Shown here one piece after another: positions 22,401 through 41,848 of a DNA stretch of 64,000 bases. The position numbers and the translations under genes were made by a program. This DNA is from Haematococcus lacustris. Its lineage: Eukaryota; Chlorophyta; Chlorophyceae; Chlamydomonadales; Haematococcaceae. Each line of letters opens with the position of its first letter. The stretch's first letter is position 1. The notes under the pieces are model-generated. The model was not told where the DNA came from. It saw nothing but the letters and a program-made list of their open reading frames with translations, and searched no databases. Location: NCBI GenBank assembly GCA_030144725.1, contig JASKMD010000014.1:6268635-6332634 (forward strand), in the 5' to 3' direction.

Positions 22401-24454
22401 AGCGGCGGTGGAGCCAGTGGTGCTGTGCTGCCGGTGGTGTGTGACACCTCACCTCCTGCCAGCCTGCCGCATGGCTGCTAGGCGGTGTGGCGCTGCCACT
22501 GGGGCTGGATGACAGGGCATCCGTGGGGTCCAGCATCATGAGGGCCAGGCTGGCTGCCCCTACGGCCTGCTGGAGGACCTGGTGGTACTCAGGTATGAAG
22601 GTGGTGAGCATCACGCTGCTGGAGCTGCTGCTGTGGTGGTCGAATGGCTGGGAGGAGGAGTGGGGCTCTGAGCTGGCATCCTGCTCTGAGGCCACCAAGG
22701 GGGTCACGGCAGGAGGGGTGGGCCCGCTGCTGAAGCTGGAGGGGAGGGGAGGGGAGGAGGGCAGGGGAAGGTGGGTAGGGGCAGAGGCTGCAGGCGTGAG
22801 AGTGGAGTTGGCGGGGCTGAGCTGAGGGCCAGGGGGGCTGGAGGGGACTGAGGGGTAGGTGGGTGTGGTGCCCTCCAGCTGGGTGGCGGGGAGGTGAGAA
22901 GCAAGCCATGGTGTGTTGAGCTGTCCCTGCAGCCCTCTGGCCGAGGCCTGACCCGACTCCTGACCTGCTGAGGGTGAGTCCTCCACATGTGGCACTGGGG
23001 GAGGGCTGCTGGTGCTGGTGCTGGCCCTCATGTGCAGGGGAGGTGAGGGTGGGGTGCCGGAGCGGTGCTCCAGGGGTCTTGGCAGCCCCTGAGGCGCACT
23101 GCCCTGCAGCGCAGCCGGCTCTAGGGACGGGAGCCGACTGGAAGCGTGGGGGAAGGGGGGAGGCAGGGAAGGGGCGCCAGCAGGGAGGGGTGGAGGGGCC
23201 GCAGGCAAGGGGGTGGGGCTCCGTTGAGGCTCACCCAATGCGACTGCCGCGGGAGCAATGGCGGTGGCATTGGTGGCAAAAACAAAGGAGGAAGAAGAGG
23301 AGGAGGAAGGGGAGGAGGGTGGTCGAGCAGATGCAGCAGTCCTGTGAGAAGCATGAGGATGTGTATGAGAGTCGACCTGGCCATTTCCTGGCAGCTGCAT
23401 CCCTGGCTGCCCAGGCTGCACTGCTGAGAGGTCATTAGGCTGCTCAGGCTGACCAAGCTGGTCTACTGGCTGGGTGGGAGGCGTCAGCAGCGCTGGCAGC
23501 CGCACCCCCCACACCAGGTGCAGCCAGCGCTGCAGGAAGGCCAGGCTGTGGAGCAGGCCTCTCTGCCGCATGAGGTCATGCAGGCGGCCACAGGCAGGCT
23601 GCAGCGTGTCAGAGGCCAGGCTGGTCAGCACCTGCGGGGTGGAGCCGGCCACAAGCTGAGCCTGCTTGGTGGGTGCCCTGTCAGGTTCAGCATCCATGCA
23701 GGTTGTTAGACAGTTGGGTTACTGGTTGCGTACTGGCCCGCACCTCCTCCAAGTCTCTCAGCAGTGGCAGGCAGTCCTGGGCGTAAGCCTGGGCTACTAG
23801 AGCATGCCTTTGAGCGCTGCAGAGCAGTACACCGAGTCTCACTGTCATCCCAGCATTGGCAGCCAGCCACCATAACAGTTGCTGCAGGAAGTGAGGGCTG
23901 GAAGAGAGTGACTAAGAGCAATTTTTAAGGAAGTGTGTTGGCCAATAGGAGTAGTGATGATTGGTGCAGCAGGCTGCTGAGGTGCGAAGGGGATGTCACC
24001 TGCTTGCGTTTGCCAGCAGCCTGATGACACTGGCATCTAAAGCTGTGTGGATCTCCTGGGCGGCTTCTGGTGTCACGGTGGGCAGCGGGACAGCAGTGCT
24101 CCTGTCAGCGTGATAGAGGGAGGGGGCGTGTTTTTTTTAAACAAAACCCAAGAGAAAACTAGAGCTAGACTAAACAGTCACAGCGTACCTCTCAGGCAAC
24201 CTCAGCGAAACCCGCAACACTGAGCCAGTCATACGAGGTGCGAGCAAGACGCTTATGCTGTGCCAAGCTTCACCCAAGTAGGTGACAATTGGGCATGATG
24301 CAGCCAGCAGCAATTCCCCTGACGTGACGTCGCTGATGTGGAGGTCGGCATGGCACGGGTCTCCATTGTGGGCGAAGACGATGCTGACGTCGTTGGGTCG
24401 ACCGGCGCACAGTATTGGCGGGTAAATATGAAGCTGACTATTTGAGCCCGACAT
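19494..24454 (-). CDS. unrecognised large multi-pass membrane protein
   Basis: Six exons, all phases closing: 24454-24189, 24101-24000, 23897-23744, 23661-22453, 22152-20866 and 20369-19494; 3,894 nt, 1,297 aa. Residues 1-88 look like a small beta-rich domain. Exon 3 is helical and amphipathic (QQLLWWLAANAG). Residues about 180-950 are low-complexity (Ser/Pro, poly-Ala, short Gln runs). From about 950 onward several hydrophobic segments follow (LDVVSIGLVWW, LAALLLLELPLLCVYIPLVL, LVLLALVQYQV, LLGLLGAGLLAAA), so the C-terminus is probably multi-pass. I do not recognise the family and infer no function. It is divergent from RAD4, with 606 bp between starts. The junction of exons 4 and 5 is the least certain because low-complexity sequence offers other acceptors. 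Confidence 0.65.
22276..22322. repeat. (GGT)n microsatellite in intron
   Basis: A run of about 15 GGT units lies in the intron 22153-22452 of the membrane-protein gene. It would read as poly-His on the minus strand, but a canonical donor (GAG|GTGAGG at 22452) removes it from the coding sequence. Confidence 0.8.
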
Positions 24455-25060
24455 TGGCCGGGCCCTGAGCGTGTCTATGTTTTACACCGCATTCATATTT
24501 ATCATGCAAGTCGGGAGTAACAGAGTACGAGCCGTAACGGATGATGCAATGTGACGAAAACGTCATGAGTAATGTAACATTTGTCCATGTGCCAGCGTCT
24601 AAACCCCTCTGCCCGGCTCCTAACGTTTGGCAAGACAGGGGTGCCTTCCCATCAGTACATCTCCGTAGGGCACGACTCTTGGCCTAATTCACAGCGGCCT
24701 GGCCTTGCCCGGCTCTGGCGTGGCTGGTAGGGCGCGGTTGCCAATATTAACCGAAGACAACCGCTTGAATTGTGAAGCGACCTTACTTCAATTAGAACAG
24801 TATTGTATCTTGTTCCGTATTGCTGGGTCAAGTAGGTTAATATCTGCTATTACTGGCGCTGTCACTGTGTGGGCAGAACGTTTCTTTATTCTCGTCATAA
24901 GACATACAAGCGCGACGCGACTGCAGGTATTTACAATTTGCAATAAACGCCATTGCAATAAACGCAATATATTACATGTAGCAGCAAAACCTCCGCCTCA
25001 TCCGCACCTCACGCATCAGACTGGCGCCTTACCTTGCGCACTACGCGCATCAGCATACAC
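24455..25060. promoter_or_regulatory. bidirectional promoter region
   Basis: 606 bases separate the start codons of the membrane-protein gene (minus) and RAD4 (plus). The segment is AT-richer than its surroundings and includes a direct repeat of GCAATAAACGC (about 24939-24965). I see no confident TATA box. Confidence 0.55.
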
Positions 25061-32714
<7,654 letters not shown>

Positions 32715-32780
32715 GGACGCGCGAGAGGGACGGGTGCGGAGGCTTGGGCTGGAGCATTGTGAGGATTGGAGCACTCCAGG

Positions 32781-32785
32781 TGTAA
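32781..32785 (+). terminator. RAD4: TGTAA polyadenylation signal of RAD4
   Basis: TGTAA, the usual polyadenylation signal in Chlamydomonadales, lies 67 bases after the RAD4 stop codon. Confidence 0.55.
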
Positions 32786-33106
32786 CCCTGAGTATTTGCT
32801 ACAGCTCTGTAGCTCATAGAAATAGCCATGGCAAGGTGTTGAAACTACTGGGGTGATCAGATGCATGGGTGGGTGGGATGATGGTTAATGCGAGCGGTTT
32901 GTTCTCGACTGGTAACGGGCGTCAACATGCCAATCTATATATGAATATATGCATACAGCAACCAATGTACACAAACTGGTCATAAGCCATAAACAGGAGC
33001 GCTTTCTTGTCACCAGCGGCCCACCCTTGCGCATGTCTTGCATGATTTGACATGCTTGCTCTCGTGACATGCATGCTGGCTCAGCCCGCACTTCGGCCAT
33101 TGCAAA

Positions 33107-36100
33107 ATGCTGGTGCTCTTCGAAACAGCGGCTGGCTTTGCGCTCTTCAAGGTCCTTAAGGACCAAAAGATCAAGGATGCCGAAGTAAGCGCCAGTTGAT
33201 GGAGCTCGCGCCGCGAGCTATTTCTGATGTCTATCGCATTTCCGCACAGGACCTGTTTGAAGACTTCGCATCGCTGGATGCGGCGAAGAAGGCGCGTGCT
33301 GGCGGCCAGAGTCAAGTACGGCCTATAAGCGGTGTATGACCTTGGTTGTGCTGCAAGCGCACTGCAGATGGTCAAGCTGAAGGTGTTCAACAAGTTTGAG
33401 AACACAACCGAAGCGCTTGCAGCAGCCACCGCTCTTGTAGATAGCAAGCTCAGCAAGCGTGAGTGTCAACCGGCATTCACCAGCGCAGCGCCGTCAGCTT
33501 GAGTTTGTGACACGGGTCCCAGCGTTGCACTCACGCAGCTCTCAAAAAGTTTTTGAAGAAGAACGTCATTGATGAGGAGCTGGCAGTAATTGACAAGAAG
33601 CTTGGAGGCATTGTGCAGGAAAAGCTAGGCATCCCATGTATCTACAGGTACATACTACATGACAGGACCGCCCATCTGCCATGGACTTCCTGCCGCATTG
33701 TTTGGCTACATATACATGCACTCATTTGTCTGGACTTTCTGCTGTGCAGCAATGCCATCTTGGAGCTGACACGTGGCATCCGCAACCAGCTTCAGGGCCT
33801 GATCAGGTAGGCAGTGCAAAGGAGCCACTCACAAAGCGTGGCGCACAGGGCAATGCATGCTCAACCCCAGCATGCACATCACTGGGCCCATTGCATGGCA
33901 GCAATCCTGCAGTGTGTCGGGGTCCGTTCACTAACCAGCCACCAGCCTCCAGCCCCATGCTCTCGTGCTTTGAAGGGGCCAAGCACATAGCCCTAGCCAA
34001 GCTCAGCCTGTGTGGGACTGGCAACTGCTGGGCAGGCACCGACGGTGTGCAGCCTGCTGGTCTAACCTTACCCTTTTTTGATGTGTGTGGGAGTGTGTGT
34101 GTCACTGTGTGCAACCCCTGTCAGTCCAGGGGCTGGACTTTGGCCCAGGGGCAGTGTGTGGCTCAGCTTGTAGGCGAGCATGCCAGCACCATGTCCACTG
34201 ACACTGACCTTGGTTGAGGAGTTGGGATCAATGCATCCAAGGCGCTGAAGGCAGGCGACACACAGCTGGAGGGCTGCACTGCTGCCAGTTGCCAGCCAGC
34301 TGACCACACTGCACCTGGGCTGCCGGCTGCAAGCCTGTGATCCAGCCCGGCCCCGCTGCTTACAAGGCGGCTGCCAGGCTGGGGTGCTGGCTGGTGCAGG
34401 ACGGCCATGATGACAGCTAGTCCTGCCAGTCAGGCATGCCTGCAGCCCAGTGTGCCAGCCTTGCTGCCATGAAAGCTGCATGGTCCCTGGCAAAACTGCA
34501 CACCTACACCTGCCTGTCTGCCTGCCTGCCTGTTCAAGCCTTGCTGCTAAGAAAGCTGCAAGCTTGCCTACCTATATACACGCCTGCCTGGCTCCACACC
34601 TACACCTCCACACCTACATTCCTGCCTGCCGCCTGCCTGCTTGCTCAAACGCCTGCCTCCCTGCCTGCTCAACCGCCTGCCTGCCTGCCTGCCTGCCTGC
34701 CCCCTTCCAGTGGCCTGGAGGGTGTGGACCTGCGGCCCATGAGCCTGGGTTTGTCCCACAGCCTGTCCCGCTACAAGCTCAAGTTCAGCCCAGACAAGGT
34801 GGGCTAACTGCGGTGCTGGCAGGGCTGGTTGTCATGCAAATGTGTGCTGGGGTGCGGTGCTCACCTGCCCTGACCCCAGCACCGCCTTGCCCTGCCGCCC
34901 CCACACATTTGCATGACGACCAGCCCTGCCAGGCTGATGAAGTACAAGAGGGCATGCTCTTGCTGTATGGTGACAAAGGCCAGTAACAGCAGCCGTGGAA
35001 AGAGCGGATGGCAAAAACCAGCAGCTGCAGCAATAGCAGCCACAGGGGCAGGTGTGGGTGTCATAGCAGCAGAGGCAGCGTCAGCGGCTGCACCCACCTG
35101 TTGCCATGGACAACCCCCTTGAACCTGGATAACTCCTGCTCCCGTTCTACTTCCCCTGGCCGCCTTCCTTCCTGCCATGGCATACCACTAGCCAACCCCG
35201 CCCACCTGCCCCTCCCTCTCCCTCCCTGCTGGTCAGGTGGACACCATGATTGTGCAAGCCATAGGCCTGTTGGACGATCTGGACAAGGAGCTGAACACAT
35301 ATGCCATGAGGGTGCGGGAGTGGTACGGCTGGCACTTCCCCGAGATGACAAAGGTGGTCAGCGACAACATCCAGTACGCCAAAGCTGTCAAGCTGATGGG
35401 CACACGGGATGCTGCAGCCGCCACTAGCTTTGCAGGTGAGGGCTGCGCTCTGGAGATGCTGGCTGAGGGTTAGGCCATTAAACTCGCCCTCCCCTCTGAT
35501 CTGGCCCTGCTGATACTACCGCCCTTGACTGCCGCCACCATTATCACCACCATTGGCCCTGGCATTGGGTGCTGGCGGCACAAAGGCCAGGCACTGCTCC
35601 CCTCACACCCCTCACTCTGCAGGCCAGGTAGAGCCGGCTGTGAAGGGGCAGGTCAGCAGGGGCCATGAGCAGGCGTCTGTCCTCCCCTGCTCCCTTGCCT
35701 AGCATGTTTGTCAGCTCAGGCCAGGTGGGACCAGCGGTGAGGAGACAGGTCAGAAGGTCTATGCAGAGCCCGTGGTGGTGGTGTTTGCTACCCTGTGTTT
35801 GATTCCCTGCAGCCAGGGCTGCCCTCTGCCTCCTGCTCTGTTGTTGCTCTCTGCGCCCTCTGCTAGCCTGTTGGATCCTGCCTGGCTCAGCTCCATGTAA
35901 GCTTCATGGCAGCTTCTTGCCAGCTTCATGACAGGCTGCCTGCAAGGCTGCTGTGCTTCCACGCCCTCCTCTGTCCCGATGTAACCTTCACTGTGGCCAG
36001 CTGGGGCCGCTCCTGTCTTGTGGCCTGTGGTCTCTGGGCCATCCCTTCCTCTGGCACGCGTTGCAGCTGCAGCTGTACATCATCCACTGCCACAGCTCCA

Positions 36101-39100
36101 TGTCTGGTAGCCTTGACATTGGAATGCATCAGCCACCTCCCTTGGCTGGACCCAGTGAACTTTGTTTGCACCAGCCCACCTTCCCTTGCCAGACTGGTCG
36201 ACTGGCCCGCATCAAGGCTGCATGTTGTGCTGCCCTGAGAGGAGGGACTGCTGAGGCTGTCACTCCGGGCGCCAGGCCACACCTGGCCCTGCTCATGTGT
36301 GCACAGCCGCCCTCCTATACCTAGATTCGTGCCACGGCTGTGATTACAGGCATTTTAGAAGAGGATGTGGAGCAGCAGCTACGGGACGCTGCCATCATTT
36401 CAATGGGCACAGAAATCAGCGGAGAGGACCTGGTGGGTGGGCAGCAGGGTCAGCAGGAGCGGCAGTGGCAGCAGGGGCAGCAAGATCAGGTCACCAGGGG
36501 GTTCAGAGTATCATTTACATACCTCCTGATCAGCACCAGCGGCGTCCTGCCCTGCCCTCCCTCTCTGCCCGCAGGCCAACATCCGTGACTTGTGTGACCA
36601 GGTCATTGACCTCAGCGAGTACCGCGCTCAGCTGTTCGACTACCTTCGTTCCCGCATGGCTGCCATCGCTCCCAACCTCACAGTGCTGGTGGGCGAGCTG
36701 GTGGGGGCTCGGCTCATAGCCCATGCCGGCTCCCTGATCAACCTGGCCAAGCAGCCTGCAAGCACAGTGCAGATCCTTGGGGCGGAGAAGGCTCTCTTCA
36801 GGTGGGTAGGCAGCTGGTGGCAGGCGGGCAGGATAGGGAAGAATGACAGGCAGGGAGAGTGTAAGGAGGGAGAGTGTACTGTTTGAAAGAAGGGGGCAGC
36901 GGGGCAGGTGGTCAGGCGGGCAGAGACAGGCAAGGCAGCTCGGAAGGCTGGCATGGTGGTGGCACAGCAAATCAGCAGGATGCCAGTACGCTGAGAAATA
37001 CGCTGAGATGTCGACCGCTTCTTGCTGATGCGCCCCTGATGCTTTTATCCCGCTGCCTGCTCCTGCAATCGCTGCTACTGTGGTGGTGGTGTGGTGGTGG
37101 TGGCTGAAGGGCGTTGAAGACAAAGCATGAGACGCCCAAGTACGGCCTCATCTACCACGCATCCCTCATTGGCCAGAGCGCCCCCAAGTTCAAGGGCAAG
37201 ATTTCGCGTGTGCTGGCAGCAAAGTGCTCCCTGGCCATCCGCGTGGATGCTCTGGGCGACAACGCCGATGCGTCCATCGGCATTGACGCACGCGCCAAGG
37301 TGACCCACAGCTTCCCAGCGCCCCCCTTGCACACACATGCAGTCCTATGCAACAGAGGAGAAGCAAACCTGAAAGACAGACAATCAACGGAGGAAAACAT
37401 GCTTGCAAGACAGCAGTCTTGCTTGCGCTGGTGCCTTGGAGGGGCTGAGGAGGGTGGCAGGTCGACTCACTCAACCCACCTACACACCACCCCATCCCAC
37501 TACACACCACAGCTGTCTCACATGGCCTCACCACCACCTCAAACCACCATCTCACCTCCCTTACAAACAGTCACCTCACCCTGCCCTATGCCGCACATGC
37601 ACTTACTAGGCCTGTCCTCACTGACACCACCACTGTCACCACCACCTCTCCTGTGCCTTGTATGTAGCAAGCAACAGAAAGCAGCAGGGTGACCCAGAGC
37701 ATCAATCGCAGGAGCACTGGTGGCCACAGGAGCAGCCACTGCAGCAGAAACCGGGGCACTAGCCACGCAGGGGTGGCAGCACGCTGCATTGCCGCCCCGC
37801 CCGTCACTGCGGCTCCTCCCACATCCCACCCTGCTCTCATCTCCCCACCTGACCTCATTAGCTCACGAACAGGTAGCCTATCCACCAGTGTCACTCCTTA
37901 ATTTGCCCAGTTGCGTGATTTATAGCTAAGTTTGGCATGGCCCAGGTTCATACCCTCACAGCTCATAGCTCATAACTCGACCTCTCTTGGCTTAAGTCAA
38001 CATGCATGGCTTCGCTTTGACAGGTGGAGGCTCGCATGCGTCAGCTGGAAGGTCGCCTCCTAGCCAGCGAGGGTGCCAAGCCTCGCGGCAAGGAGCAGCC
38101 AGCCAAGTACGACAAGTCGCGACTCCCTGGAGCAACCAACGGAACCGCCGCGCCAGCACCAGCAGCCGCGATCGCCACGGTGCCGCGGGCATACAACCCG
38201 GATGCAGATGTCGCGGTCACCGCAGCGCCAGCAGCTGCTGAGAAGGTGCGGCAGCAGCTTGAACCCCTATGACCCTGCTGCTGCTGGAGCTCTATCTTAG
38301 CTTTCTTGGCCACCACTGATCGACTGTGGGGCTGTAGCGTGTTGTGAATTATTTGTTCCTGGTGTGAGCTCTCGTGGTGCAGTGCAAGAGGGTGATGCAG
38401 TGCAAGAGGGTGGTGCTGCTCACTGTGCCATGGCTGTTGTATGGTGCTGTGACTATCCTTGGGCTTCTATTCGCTCACGTGGCCGCAGAAAGCCAAGAAG
38501 GCTAAGAAGGCAGCAGGCGATGGTGCAGCAGCAGCAGCAACCCCAGCCCCAGCAGCAGCAGCAGCAGCAGCCCCTGAGGCAGGCGCTGTGAAGCCAAGCA
38601 GTAAGAAGCGGGAGGCAGAGGTGGCCACCACCAGCAATGCACCTGCAGAGGCCGCACAGCCTGAGAAGAAGAAGAAGGTGGGGCGCCTGGATGCTGCAGG
38701 GGAAAGGGTCAGGCTCTCAAGGGACATGCACAGGCACTTGCTGCCGTGGGGCGGCTCCTGCTGCTGCTGCTGATTCTCGTGCCCTCACTACGCTTGGGTG
38801 CTCCTGTCCCCCTGCTCTGATTAGGACCAGGGCTTCGCATCTGGTATGCGTGTAACCTAACCCCACTCCTCCCTCCTTGACCCACTCCCTTTGACCTAGC
38901 CATTCCTAACCTGTTTAAACCTAGCCCTGCCCCTCCCTCCAGCCCTCACCCTAAGCTGCTGAGCCGACCTCCCTGCCTTGAGCCACAAAGCCAATTGCAG
39001 TCCCCGCATGTTGGCATCTGCATGTCTTGCCCACCCTGTGCATTGCAGAAGAAAGACAAGGCAGCTGCGCCCGACCCAGCTCCTGCTGCAGTCCAGGCCC

Positions 39101-39421
39101 CACCACAGTCAGCTCAACCAGCACAAGAGCAGCCAGAAAAGAAGAAGAAGAAGAAAAAGGTGTGCCCCTTCCTCCTATCCCGTCCCCTGCCTCCTTTTCT
39201 TTTCCCGGCCCTCCTTCACTCCCCTCTTCTCCCCTCTCCTTCCCGCATCCTTCCTAGGCTTGCATGGCTTCCGGCATGCGGTGCCATGCCCTCAACTGCG
39301 TGTGACCGTCCACTCTCCTTGGGGACTCTACTTCTCCCTTGGGGACTCTCCTTTTCCGTGGGGACTCTCCTTCTCCCTGTCCCTCCGCCTCCTGCTGACT
39401 CTTCCTCTGTAGCGGCCCTGA
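33107..39421 (+). CDS. NOP58: NOP58, box C/D snoRNP core protein
   Basis: Fourteen exons in consistent phase: 33107-33184, 33250-33315, 33368-33458, 33539-33647, 33750-33806, 34711-34798, 35237-35435, 36350-36432, 36575-36801, 37110-37299, 38024-38245, 38489-38677, 39049-39159 and 39413-39421; 572 aa. The N-terminus [16 protein letters not shown] is the classic NOP58 opening. [74 protein letters not shown] and [13 protein letters not shown] cover the coiled-coil and NOP domains. The tail has Lys-rich blocks separated by Ala/Pro linkers, with the final RP in a 9-nt last exon. In the nucleolus the protein joins NOP56, fibrillarin and SNU13 in guiding rRNA 2'-O-methylation. It lies in tandem after RAD4 and converges on the unidentified minus-strand gene. 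Confidence 0.96.
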
Positions 39422-41848
39422 TGGCTCTAGCTGCTCTAAGGCCCACTGTGAAGAGCTGCTGCCATGTGTTGTTATAGAGTTGCATGACAGGTCTTTGCCA
39501 TGTCCCTGCATGTGCTCCTGCTGCCCCTGACCCTGCTACTCCTGCTGCTGTTATCCAGGTGGTGGAGGCTGCCTAGACCGGCTTCAGAGCTCCAGAGCAG
39601 GGGAGGGAGGGGAGGGGAAGTGGGGGACGATCAGCCTGAGGCCCTGCTCCCACCCACCATTGGCATTGCAATGGGAGGAGGTGCAGCGGCCTTGAGGGCA
39701 GGCTGCCTCAGGGCAGGCAGGCAGGAGGGAAATGGGCAGGGGGCCGCCTTCAACTTGCATAGCATGCCAGTGGGAGTCAGGAGGTACTGGCCCCGGAGTG
39801 CTGAGACCGTCTGCCCGCTTTTGCCCTGCCTCTGCCCTGCCTCTGGGAGAGTCAACGCCTTCAGGCAGCCAAGCCTCCTGTGTGTTAGGTGCAGCAGCCC
39901 GAACCTGCAGGACAGGCCCCTGCTCTTGAAGCTGCCAGGGTTGCCATCAAGCATGCCAGCGACTGGGGACTGGTAGCAACAGGTGGCTACTGCACATGAG
40001 CTGCGGGCAGGTTTGGCCCTGGTCGTTAAGATGTTGCCCTCACCTTGGTTTGGAGGTTGATCAGAACACTGCCAAGCATGGCGTGTTGCAAAAAACACGG
40101 CAGGAGGTGGTGGGGGCCTGGCAGTGCTGCCCTGTGCCAGCAGGGGGGTGGGGGCCAGTTGGTGGGGGTGGGGGCCAGTTGGTGGGGGCGGGGGTGTCCA
40201 GCACTGCAGCTCTGGGATGAGGGCGGCATGCTGCGGTACGTGGTGACCAGGGAGCAGCCGACAGCTAGGCACAGGGGGACGACTGCTTTCTGCCCCCCTA
40301 CCACGGGTGGTAGATGCGCATCCATGGAATTGAGAGGGGGTGGGAGCTTTTGTGGGTTTTTGTGCATGAACGGTTTTTGTAATGAACGTGGATTGAATCC
40401 TGCATGTGCGTGTTGACTCAGACTTGCAGGCCACCCCCGCATCCGGCCTCGTACATCCTGTCTAGCTGTACGGAGCTGTACAGGCTGGTGCGCCCCAAAC
40501 CGGTCCCACATACTGACCACCAGCTTGAACTTGTGGTGTGGAGGTGTGCAGGCGCCAACTGGCGAGCGTTCGGCTGCTTGGCTTGCTTAGGCCCCTACCT
40601 GAAAAACCTTACAATACGATCAGCAACCTATGAGAGCTGAGCCTTGCATTGGTCAAGGTAACAATAATCTAAAAAGACAAACGCCATGCCCCAGTTTCGC
40701 TGAGTGTGGCTGGGGGTGTTCCTCAGCCTGAGTGGCTCAAACAGCTCAAGTGGTGCTAAACAGCAGGCTGGCAGATGCAGCTGTAGTCAGTGACAGTGCA
40801 GAGCCAGCCAGGCACATTCAGGCCAACAATTCAGACTTGACACACTCAGGCCAACAAAACTCATTCAACAAGGAACAACATGTTGGACTGTGGGTAATCT
40901 CACTCAGCTACTCCAAACATGTTGAAGCAACCTCGGTCGCACCCTTGATGAACACAAACCCCAAGTCGATGGCACGTTCCGGGGGCAAACCCCCCGACCA
41001 CTGGGCACACCATCAAAACTAACAGCTTTACGCTTATATGGCTACCAGCCCGTTGCACTAGCAAACACTAGTGAACTAGCAAACAGCCCTGGAGTGTGCC
41101 ATGGCTCCAGGGCTCGGGTAGGGATGGACGCTCCACTAGGAAGCTCCATTGTTGCTGCAAGTTTATTCATCGCTGCTGCTTTTGGCGAAGCATGGCAGCA
41201 GGGGTTGGTGTCGCCTGCTGCTGCTGCTGCTGTTGCTGCTGTCGGGCCTCTTGTGTGGCCCATGCCGCATCCTGACCAGCTGCTGCTCTGGTGGCTGCTG
41301 CAAAGGGGGAGGGCGAGGGAGGTTCCAGGGGCTCCTGTGTTGCTCCTAGCGCTGACAGCCTTCCAACCGGTTGTTGCTAAGCACATACAAAGAGCCAAAT
41401 GCCTCTTCTCGGGCATATCTCACAGCATGACCACTGCTTGCTTGTGGGGCAGTATCACTTGCATCACTGCAGGCTGCCACGCCCACCCTTGCGCTGCCCT
41501 GCTTACAGGTGCTCCAAAGTCTTGCCACCTATGTGGAGCCCAGTGCGCTTCCTTTCACTCCGACCAGGCATTCAAGCCGACTTGACACACTCAGGCAAGG
41601 CACCCCACACTGCTCGCGTTTAGCTGGAAGGGGGGGAGTGTTGCACTTTAGGGCACCCCCCTGGGTCTCCCACAGGCAGAGCATGACACATGTGCCTTTT
41701 CCCCTCACGTCTTCGACCCAAGGATTTCCCACATGGGCACTACAGAGAGCCTGTGGGCTGCATGGTGGGATGAGATAGGACCTGTACTATGCTCACATGC
41801 CATGCAGAAGTTCCTGGGTGGCGTGTGGTCACAGAGGGGGAGGCGTCT
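39422..41848. other. convergent intergenic region, no gene supported
   Basis: This lies between the stops of NOP58 (plus) and the unidentified 474-aa gene (minus), so it holds both 3' untranslated regions. I see no domain in the open frames. It contains a displaced copy of part of the membrane-protein gene (41191-41361). Confidence 0.5.
41191..41361 (-). pseudogene. duplicated fragment of the membrane-protein gene
   Basis: The segment matches 21499-21672 in the same orientation at roughly 90% by eye, including CTCTTGTGTGGC, GGTGGCTGCTGCAAAGGGGG and GCGCTGACAGCCT. The source is internal coding sequence of exon 5 of the minus-strand membrane-protein gene. Here it has no flanking exon, so it is a dead fragment. 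Confidence 0.75.

Noticed and set aside
22237..22452. Poly-His C-terminus on the minus strand
   Set aside because: A canonical donor (GAG|GTGAGG) ends the exon at 22453 before the His run, and the next exon continues in phase.
34930..34990. Box C/D snoRNA in NOP58 intron 6
   Set aside because: A C-box-like TGATGA is present but no D box (CTGA) lies at a suitable distance.
40434..40640. Frames between 39.5 and 40.6 kb as a gene
   Set aside because: Several frames are open but none shows conservation or a consistent splice pattern.
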